32,289 nt of DNA from Paulinella micropora (lineage: Eukaryota > Cercozoa > Imbricatea > Euglyphida): assembly GCA_009731375.1 (NCBI GenBank), contig BJOX01000215.1, positions 102,807-135,095 on the forward strand, in the 5' to 3' direction. A program made the position numbers and the translations under genes. Position 1 is the stretch's first letter. Each line of letters starts with the position of its first letter. Under the pieces are notes generated by a model, which saw nothing but the letters and a program-made list of their open reading frames with translations, had not been told where the DNA came from and did no database searches. Of the stretch, positions 18,540 to 25,919 are shown one piece after another.

Positions 18540-19205
18540 TTTTTGCACAATGTTTAAAATTGATTTTGTGCACGTGGTGTCCTGACAAATTGCGTTTCCA
18601 ATTAATTTTGATAGGCAGTGATGGCCGGCCCCAATGTCTGAAAAACTTTGTCAACCGCAGAAATCGCAATTTTCTTTTTATTGATATAGGCCTGTTATCT
18701 TTTGCTGGCAATATTGAAATCAGTTTTTTTCACAACGAAAGACTTGGTCGTTTAGTGGTCGTTGGTATACGTAGAGTAACTCCCTCTGCATCAGTACGTC
18801 GACGACCCAAAAACATTGAAGTACTCAACAGGTCTTCTTTACTTTTCTTTGTTTCATGGTTTGCTTGTTTGTTTGTTTTTGTTTGTTTGTTTGTTTTTGG
18901 CTTTCCTGGTCGATCGCGAGCCGCCAACAGGTCTCTTGATTTTTCTTTGTTGCAACCTTTTTTATTTTTTGCAGTGAGAACCTAGGATTGCTTTCCAGTT
19001 GTCCGAGCTCGACGACCCAACAACAAGCCTAGGTCTTTTTTACTTTTCCTTGTTTCATTTTTTTTTTTTTTTTTTTTTTTGCACGTGATGAGCTTGGATG
19101 ATTTTCCTGGTCGAGCCGACATCAGGTCTTCTTTACTTTTTTTTGGTTGCAACCGTTTTTATTTTTTGCAGTGAGGACCTAGGATTGCTTTCCTGTTGTC
19201 CAAGC
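18540..19205. other. Low-copy stretch with a ~197-bp tandem duplication
   Basis: No supported gene. A block at 18949-19008 (GTTGCAACC...TTTTTTGCAGTGAG, then CCTAGGATTGCTTTCC) recurs at 19146-19205 with few changes; flanking GGTCTTCTTTACTTTT and TTTCCTGGTCGA motifs repeat too. A poly-T run (~25 nt) lies between. An open frame on + from 18479 to 18985 shows protein-like stretches (DKLRFQLILIGSDGRPQCL) but no domain I recognise. Confidence 0.45.
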
Positions 19206-19229
19206 GGACAAGGTCTTCGTTCTTTTCAT

Positions 19230-19310
19230 CTTTCTCTCTCTCTCTGAGGTCTCTCTCTCTCTTTCTCTCTCTCTCTCTTTCTATTTCTCTTTCTCTTTCT
19301 CTCAATTCTT

Positions 19311-19347
<37 letters not shown>

Positions 19348-19541
19348 ACCCGGAGTGCGAATATTGATTTTCATCAATATTTCCAAAAAAAATATTGATT
19401 TTTCTTCTCTCTCTCTCTCTCTCTCTCTCCCTCTCTTTCTCTCTCTCTTTTACAGCATCTCTCTCTTTCTCATTCTCTCAGCATCTCTCTTATTCATTCT
19501 CTTCGTTCTTTTCATCTATCTCTCTCTCTCTCTCCCTCCCT

Positions 19542-19580
<39 letters not shown>

Positions 19581-20090
19581 TCTCTCATTCTTTTCATCTC
19601 TCTCTTCTCTCATCCTTTTCGTCTCCTTTCTCATTATTTTTTTTTCATCTCTCTCTCTATCTCTCTCTCTCTCCTCTCATTCTTTCTTCTCTTCTCTCAT
19701 TATTTTCATCTCTCTTCTTTCATTCCTTTGATCTCTTCTCTCTCTCTCTCTCTGATATCTATATTGCTATTATTTGGCAATTTAAGTATTTACTACATTT
19801 CAGAGAGAATTCTTTTTCATTCTTTTCGTTCTTTTCATCTCTCTCTCTCTCTCTGAAATATAAATATTGACAAGTTTAATATTTATATTGCTATTTTTCA
19901 ATATAAATATTGACTAACTTTCAACATGTACATTTCTATCAACGGCAATATAAATATAGATACATTTCACAAAAAGAGAGAGAAAGAGAAGAAGAGAGAT
20001 GAAAAGAATGAGACGAGATGAAAAAATGAGAACAGACTCTGAGATGAAAAGAAAGAGAGAAAACAGAGATGAAAAAATGAGAGGAGAGAG

Positions 20091-20128
<38 letters not shown>

Positions 20129-20190
20129 TCGAGAGGAGAGAGAGAGAGAGAGAGAGAGAGAAAACAAGAAAGAGAGAGAACAGTAGATAG

Positions 20191-20242
<52 letters not shown>

Positions 20243-20546
20243 GGAATAGGATGGGAGAGAGAGAGAGAGAATAGGATGGGAGAGAGAGAGAGAGAGAGAA
20301 GAATGAGAGAAAACAGAGATGAAAAGAATGAGAGGAAACAGAAATGAAAAGAATGAGAGGAGAGAGAGAGAGAGATAATAAATAAGAAAGAGAGAGAGAG
20401 AGAGAAATGAATAAGAGAGAGAGATAATGAATAAGAAAGAAAGAAAGAGAGAGAGAGAGAAAGAGAGATAGAGAGAGAGAAATGAATAAGAGAGAGAGAG
20501 AGAGAGAGAGAAAGAAAGCAAGAAAGAGAGAGAACAGATTCTGAAG

Positions 20547-20577
<31 letters not shown>

Positions 20578-20714
20578 GAGAGAGAGAGAAAAGAATGAGA
20601 GAAAACAGAGATAAAAAGAATGAGAGGAAAAAGAAATGAAAAGAATGAGAGGAGAGAGAGAGAGAGAGAGAGAGAAAGATAATGAATAAGAGCGAGAGAG
20701 AGAGAGAGAGAAAT

Positions 20715-20758
<44 letters not shown>

Positions 20759-20965
20759 GAGAGAGAGCGAGAGAGAAAGAGAGCGAGAGAGAAAGAGAGA
20801 GCGAGAGAGAGAGAGAAAGAAAGAAAGAAAGCAAGCAAGAAAGAGAGAGAATAGAAGAGAGATAGATAGAGAGAGAATAGGAGGGAGAGAGAGACAGAAT
20901 AGGAGGAGAGAGAGACAGAGAGAGAGAGAGATAAAAAGAATGAAAAAGAATTCTTTCTGAAATGT
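19230..20965. repeat. Large CT/GA foldback: pyrimidine arm, spacer, purine arm
   Basis: 19230-19855 is almost pure CT-rich on +, and 19975-20950 is almost pure GA-rich. They are separated by ~110 bp with CAATATAAATATTG-like palindromes. The arms are inverted copies in part: 19795-19826 (ACATTTCAGAGAGAATTC...) matches the reverse complement of 20934-20965 with one mismatch, and CATTCTTTTCATCTCTCTC motifs recur inverted many times. Long ORFs here (Ser/Leu/Phe or Arg/Glu runs) are artefacts of composition. Confidence 0.85.
19351..19404 (+). mobile_element. Candidate transposon terminus, copy 2
   Basis: This is a near-exact copy of 9883-9937 (54 versus 55 bases, one A fewer in the A run), preceded by CTACC instead of CTACG and directly following a CT microsatellite. 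It has the same orientation as copy 1, so the two are not an inverted pair of one element. Confidence 0.4.
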
Positions 20966-20969
20966 ATCA

Positions 20970-21912
20970 ATACCTGCATTGCAAAATAGAAATATAACTA
21001 TTGAAATTTAATTAATCTTATAGTACAAAAAAGCAATATTAATAATGAAATTGGTGCAATATTAATATTGCAAAAAAAACAATATTAATATTGAAATTGA
21101 TGCAATATTAATATTACAAAAAAGCAATATTAATATTAAAATTGATGCAATATTAATATTGCAGAAAAGCAATACTAATATTGAAATCGATGCAATATTA
21201 ATATTGCAAAAAAGCAATATTAATATTGAAATTGATGCAATATTAATATTGCCAAAAAGCAATATTAACATTGAACTTATGCAATATTAATATTGCAAAA
21301 AAGCAATATTAATATTGAAATGTATGCAATATTAATATTGCCAAAAAGCAATATTAATATTGAAATTATGCAATATTAATATTGCCAAAAAGCAATATTA
21401 ATATTGAAATGTATGCAATATTAATATTGCCAAAAAGCAATATTAATATTGAAATTATGCAATATTAATATTGCCAAAAAGCAATATTAAAATGTATGCA
21501 ATATTAATATTGCCAAAAAGAAATATTAATATTGAAATTATGCAATATTAATATTGCAAAAAAGCAATATTACTATTGAAATGTATGCAATATTAGTATT
21601 GCAAAAAAGCAATATTAATATTGAAATTATGCAATATTAATATTGCCAAAAAGCAATATTAATGTTAAAATGTATGCAATATTAATATTTCCAAAAAACA
21701 ATATTAATATTGAAATTATGCAATATCAATATTGCAAAAAAGCAATATTAATGTTGAAATGTATACAATATTAGTATAACAAAAAAGCAATATTAATATT
21801 GAAATTATGCAATATTAATATTGCAAAAAAGCAATATTAATATTTGAAATGTATTTAATATTAATATTGCCAAAAAGCAATATTAACATTGAAATTATGC
21901 AATATTAATATT
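20970..21912. repeat. Longest palindrome array (~0.95 kb)
   Basis: About 20 copies of a ~45-bp unit. Each unit contains two 14-bp CAATATTAATATTG palindromes with two different spacers, AAATTGATG/AAATTATG/AAATGTATG and CAAAAAAG/CCAAAAAG, in strict alternation. Some units have single changes in the palindrome. It ends in ATTGCGCGCGG only 40 bp before the splice acceptor of the LRR exon. Confidence 0.95.
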
Positions 21913-21952
21913 GCGCGCGGTAGCAAATAAAAAAACACAATTCTATATGTAG

Positions 21953-22039
21953 GTGAATCAGACTTTGACGACCCTTAACTTGTGGGATAACAACAACATA
22001 GGCGCTGAAGGAGCGGCGCACATAGCTGCAGCAGTTAAG
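21953..22039 (+). CDS. Single leucine-rich-repeat exon
   Basis: The exon lies between TATATGTAG| and AAG|GTACCC. It has 29 codons, phase 0 at both ends, starting VNQTLTTLNLWDNN and continuing IGAEGAAHIAAAVK. This is one ribonuclease-inhibitor/NLR-type LRR (LxxLxLxxNxIGxEGAxxIAxAL). One exon per repeat is known for LRR receptor-like genes in some algae and for NLR proteins in animals. The repeat normally has 28 residues; the extra one is the third Asn. The rest of the host gene is not in the window: an array precedes the exon and a retrotransposon follows, so these may sit in its introns, or the exon is an orphan. LRRs bind proteins; more cannot be said. Confidence 0.6.
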
Positions 22040-22840
22040 GTACCCGCAAGGCTTCTCCCATTGCCTGTGCACCTGTTTCGCCTATTTCGTTGTTTCGAGG
22101 TCCAGGCTTGTCATGTAGGCATCACCCCCGGATAGCCGGTAAAAAGTACCTTTTCCTGGTGATAGGTGCACCAGCTTGTTTTTCAGTATTATTTGTCCGG
22201 ATTGGACCTGATGCCATTTTATTCCTGGTCTGTTGCCGTTTTCCTTTTTGGCTTCACTGAGCTAATATAACGAGACATCATTCTCATCTTTTGAGGACTG
22301 TGTTTGGTTGTATTACCGACTTTTTACGAGCTATCGTTGGGGGCATTACATTTGGAGTCCACATCACTAGGGTGATTTCTTTCTGCTTTGCCACACAGGC
22401 AACAGAGTGAATTTTCACTGACCTGTCTCACACGGGGACGTCAGACGAAAACAAATACTCCAACACAGCTCCCTCATAACTCTTTCACAAAACAAATAAT
22501 TTGATTGGTCTCAAGCAGGTGTCTCGTACCCTCTAGCCCAATCAGTATCTGTGTGCTCACAAGGAGACATCAGATACAAACTCTCTGTCGTTCTTGCTGT
22601 TCTCACACAGAGACGAAGAAGAAGGAGGTGGACAGAAGAGTGAAGGAACACACACAAAACACAAACAAGCATAGGGACAGGAGCACAACACTCTACCCTT
22701 CTAGTTTGTGCATTTATCTGCATTATCTCACACATACGTCAGAGTATTTTTGCAAATCTCTGATCGTTTTCTAAAGGTAGGTCTGAGAACCTATCCGACC
22801 GACTGTCGACTTCTCAAGGAGAGCATTTTCTATTTCTCTA
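22040..22840 (+). other. Stretch before the plus-strand gypsy leader, no gene seen
   Basis: I find no supported coding region after the LRR exon donor. It may contain the rest of the LRR gene's intron and the left end of the gypsy element. I looked for a copy of the 31675-32165 sequence as a 5' LTR and found only a short coincidental match (ACTATTTTTCT at about 22952 and 31682). No convincing tRNA primer-binding site was found. Confidence 0.4.
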
Positions 22841-23139
22841 TTACTATCTGTGTGTAGGTCCAAGTGCCTCATACTAGATACAATATAGAAAAGAAGGAGG
22901 AGAAAGTAATCTGAGTAAGGAGAACAAAAAATCGAAGAAAGTCTCAAAGACTATTTTTCTCAAACAAAAACAAACATACAAACAGTGTTTCATAGAGGAC
23001 AGGGAATCTTATCCTACCCTCTCTATCAGTTTCTCTCTTCACTAGTCAATCGACCGAAGGAGGAACAGAACACAAAGGAACAAAAACCAAACATAGGAGC
23101 TGACACTGTCCTCCTGTTGATCACTACTAGACCGCCGAA
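22841..23139 (+). other. 5' leader of the plus-strand gypsy element
   Basis: It shares ordered short blocks with the minus-element leader: TATCTGTGTGTAGG, a GCCTCAT block and AGAAAAGAAGGAGGAGAAAG. An in-frame TAG at 23128-23130 closes the gag frame upstream. No ATG precedes gag in frame. Confidence 0.45.
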
Positions 23140-25860
23140 GTGAGTGAATTCTCGGAGGCTGATCAAAGAAGAGAAGAAGAAGAAGGAGGAGGAGGAGGAG
23201 GAAGAGGATTGAATGAAGGAGGAGGAGGAGGATTGAATGAAGGAGGAGGAGGAGATGAAGGAGTAGGAGGAGGAGGAGATGAAGGAGTAGGAGGAGGAGG
23301 AGATGAAGGAGTAGGAGGAGGAGTAGAAGAGGGCTGGGATGATGAAGGAAGATATGGAGGAGACGAAGATGAAGGAGGATTTGAACAAGAAGAGACGGGA
23401 GGAGGAGGAGCATATGGTAATCCCTTACCACCTGCCTACACGGGAGGAGGAGGACGAAAAATGATCGACTTGATTCATAGTGATGGAGAGGAGATCACAG
23501 TGGAGGAACAACAGTGGGTGCAAGACCACTATGACCTCACTAAAGAAGAGTTTGATAACAAGATGGGGGTAGAGAAGGATACCTATGTGTGGATCCCTCA
23601 GGATCAAAGAAGAGAGAAAAGTCGTGCTAAAAAGGATGTCTATATCCTATTATCAAACACAGCACAGCTCCTCGGCAAACTGGTCTCTGATCCAGAAGAG
23701 AGAAAGAAGATACAGCATATCAAGTTTGGGGACACACACACCCACCTTGAATTACTCGATGCTATCTTTGGGGTGTACACTCAAACCCTGATTTGGGAAC
23801 GTACATACGGCCCACGATGTGAGGGTTACCTCCAGTACACAAACCCAAGAGCAACGGCCAGATTCCTCGCGACTGGTCAGGAGGCAGTCGATGTAACAAA
23901 AATGAAGACCAATCTGGGTTCGAAAAACTCGAGTGGCATATTTCATTTTTTTACAATGGAAATAAAGGCCTTGGAGGAGGGGAAGGCAGAGATGGAAAAA
24001 AGCATTAAGGCAGCAGGAGAAACTCATCCTGTGATTGATGAGTTAGAGAAGACCGACAGAGTTCTGACCAAGATCAGACTGTTGATGGGTGCGTTACTGC
24101 ACAAGGAGGCATGGAAGAGATGGATTCCTACCAAGGATCACTCTGTCCTTAAATCACTTAGTAACGCACCACCGGTCGCCAACAAAGCAGGTGTTGACCA
24201 ATATGTGGAGAAATATAATTTTCTCAGATCTGCTTCTGAATTGGTGGCCTTTATCACTCATGCTCAAAAGCTGGTGATATCTGAGAAGAAGAAGGCGAAA
24301 GAGAATGAGGAGTTCGAGAAGACGATGAGACTGGAAAGAATGAAAGCAAAAGTGAGTGGTGCAAAGACACACCCTCCGACATATTTGACCCCACCAGCTC
24401 CTGCCCCACCAGCCCCTGCACCCTCGGGCTCAACTACGGTGGTGGTCACAAACACGGAGAAGAAGGACAGACAGAACATCATAAATGCCTTCAAGGGGAA
24501 GAAAGGAGGAGTGGCAAGTCTCATGCTATATGCCAAGACGAGCTCAGACAAAGACTCTGATGCTTCGCTTTTGAGCAAGCTCAAAGAGATCAATGCCTGC
24601 ATGAAGGCTTTTCCTTGCGACGAAACGCAGGAATACGAGGCCCTTGTTACTGTTTTTGACCAATCTCTAGTCTCGGAGGGATTTGATCTGACACAGTACA
24701 AGTTTTTGAGAAAGAAGGAGGAGATTAAGAGAAACAATGCAACAGGCCTAGACGCTCAGTGTGAACTGGCGGTGGCCACACTCATTTCATATTTTCAATC
24801 TCATGGATACCAGCATCTCTGCACTGGTACTCTCATAGGATTTGAAATCTTTGAGACAGTGGCGATGAGTTTGAGGAGTGCTGTTGGCTTGGCGGCGACC
24901 CTTACGGAGGTAGTTTCCTCCTATGGGCTATTCTATGGCCGCAAGTCGATCATCCTCTATTTCTTTTCGGCGTTACACACAGTTAACCCGAGTAAGCTTA
25001 CTCAGCTCATACAACAATGCTCGACGTTTAGCTCAGTGAAGTCCAAGAACTTCCTCGAGACACACGTGTTCGAAAATACGGTTCAAAGCGTTGCTCCGTC
25101 AGCACTGTTTCAAGAAGTGATGAGTGCATGCTCAAACATGGACTCGCTCACGGAGGCACATACGGCACAGGCAGGCGGTGTACCTGTTGGCGCACAAGCC
25201 ACGTACACAAACAGAGTTGCCGGTTGGAAGAGACAGAGAGAGCCAGACCTGAAGACCGCATGTTGGAGGTGGTTCGCGGGCTTGCAGTGTAAGGCACAGA
25301 TGGAGAACAGAGACTGCTCTTTCAATCATGATAGGCAGAACCCAACAGCAAGGGCAAATTTTCTGAGCAGGACGGAAGGCAAGGAACCGGGCCTTTTCAA
25401 TATGCTTCAGATTGCCGCTGTGAACGAAGGTTGGTATGCCAATATGTGTGATGATGAGGAGTTACGAGAGGCAATCATTACCTACATGAAGAGGATGAAG
25501 GAGAAGAAGGAGGAAAGGGAGAGACAAAAGAACTTAAAGGCCTCTCAAAGAGGACGAGAAGGAGGAGCAGGAGCAGGAGGACGAGGAGGAGGAGGAGGAG
25601 GAGGAGGAGGAGGAACATGGAGAGGAGCCTCGAGGTGGCAGGGAACCCCTCAGAGAGGAAGAGGAGGAGGTCGGGGATATACCCCTTATGGAGGGAGAGC
25701 TGTTCGAGCTCCAGCCCCCCCACCCAGAGGAGGAGGAGGCTCGTGGGCAAGCTCCAACCCAAATTTCGGTCGAGCTCAGGCCTACAACACTGCCTCGGAG
25801 ACCGATACGTCATCCTACCCGGACACTACTCAAGGTAATCGTTTCGAGGTGGTGGAATGA
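23140..25860 (+). CDS. gag: Gypsy Gag with CCCH zinc finger and RGG tail
   Basis: The open frame has 906 codons. It starts with a Gly/Glu repeat region (GGGGDEGVGG units) but has no ATG: the first codon after the TAG is followed by GTG at 23140, and the first in-frame ATG is codon 108 (23461). The minus copy has ATG at the equivalent place, so the start may have been lost by A-to-G change, or translation begins at codon 108. A capsid-like helical region (~130-420), a Pro/Ala hinge (~425-440) and a further helical part (~460-690) follow. Then comes C708-x8-C717-x8-C726-x3-H730, a CCCH-type finger in place of the usual CCHC knuckle, a coiled coil (~780-800) and an Arg-Gly-rich tail. Gag should package the RNA. 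It ends in TGA in frame with pol. Confidence 0.8.
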   Translation: MSEFSEADQRREEEEGGGGGGRGLNEGGGGGLNEGGGGDEGVGGGGDEGVGGGGDEGVGGGVEEGWDDEGRYGGDEDEGGFEQEETGGGGAYGNPLPPAYTGGGGRKMIDLIHSDGEEITVEEQQWVQDHYDLTKEEFDNKMGVEKDTYVWIPQDQRREKSRAKKDVYILLSNTAQLLGKLVSDPEERKKIQHIKFGDTHTHLELLDAIFGVYTQTLIWERTYGPRCEGYLQYTNPRATARFLATGQEAVDVTKMKTNLGSKNSSGIFHFFTMEIKALEEGKAEMEKSIKAAGETHPVIDELEKTDRVLTKIRLLMGALLHKEAWKRWIPTKDHSVLKSLSNAPPVANKAGVDQYVEKYNFLRSASELVAFITHAQKLVISEKKKAKENEEFEKTMRLERMKAKVSGAKTHPPTYLTPPAPAPPAPAPSGSTTVVVTNTEKKDRQNIINAFKGKKGGVASLMLYAKTSSDKDSDASLLSKLKEINACMKAFPCDETQEYEALVTVFDQSLVSEGFDLTQYKFLRKKEEIKRNNATGLDAQCELAVATLISYFQSHGYQHLCTGTLIGFEIFETVAMSLRSAVGLAATLTEVVSSYGLFYGRKSIILYFFSALHTVNPSKLTQLIQQCSTFSSVKSKNFLETHVFENTVQSVAPSALFQEVMSACSNMDSLTEAHTAQAGGVPVGAQATYTNRVAGWKRQREPDLKTACWRWFAGLQCKAQMENRDCSFNHDRQNPTARANFLSRTEGKEPGLFNMLQIAAVNEGWYANMCDDEELREAIITYMKRMKEKKEERERQKNLKASQRGREGGAGAGGRGGGGGGGGGGTWRGASRWQGTPQRGRGGGRGYTPYGGRAVRAPAPPPRGGGGSWASSNPNFGRAQAYNTASETDTSSYPDTTQGNRFEVVE

Positions 25861-25919
25861 CTGGAGGGGGAAGAAGAGAGGAAGGAGAAGACTGTGAAGT
25901 TTAACCCTAAAGTCACAGT
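25852..25919 (+). promoter_or_regulatory. Predicted gag-pol UGA readthrough signal with downstream stem-loop
   Basis: GTG-GAA-TGA-CTG-GAG ends gag at 25858-25860, and the same frame then stays open to 31674. UGA followed by CUG-G is one base from the strong UGA-CUA-G context, which the minus copy has exactly. ACTGTGA (25891-25897) pairs with TCACAGT (25913-25919), about 30 nt after the stop, as a possible RNA structure. The role is inferred. Confidence 0.6.

Noticed and set aside
19196-20979. Long ORFs of up to 346 codons made of Ser/Leu/Phe or Arg/Glu.
   Set aside because: They are translations of CT/GA repeats, present in several frames on both strands.
20970-21912. A CRISPR-like repeat-spacer array.
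   Set aside because: The spacers are only two short, nearly constant sequences in strict alternation and there are no cas genes; this is a satellite of palindromes in a eukaryote.
25858-25860. UGA as a general sense codon.
   Set aside because: UGA occurs once, at the same gag-pol border in both elements, and ends Pol (31672-31674) and the DDE transposase; this looks like local readthrough, not reassignment.
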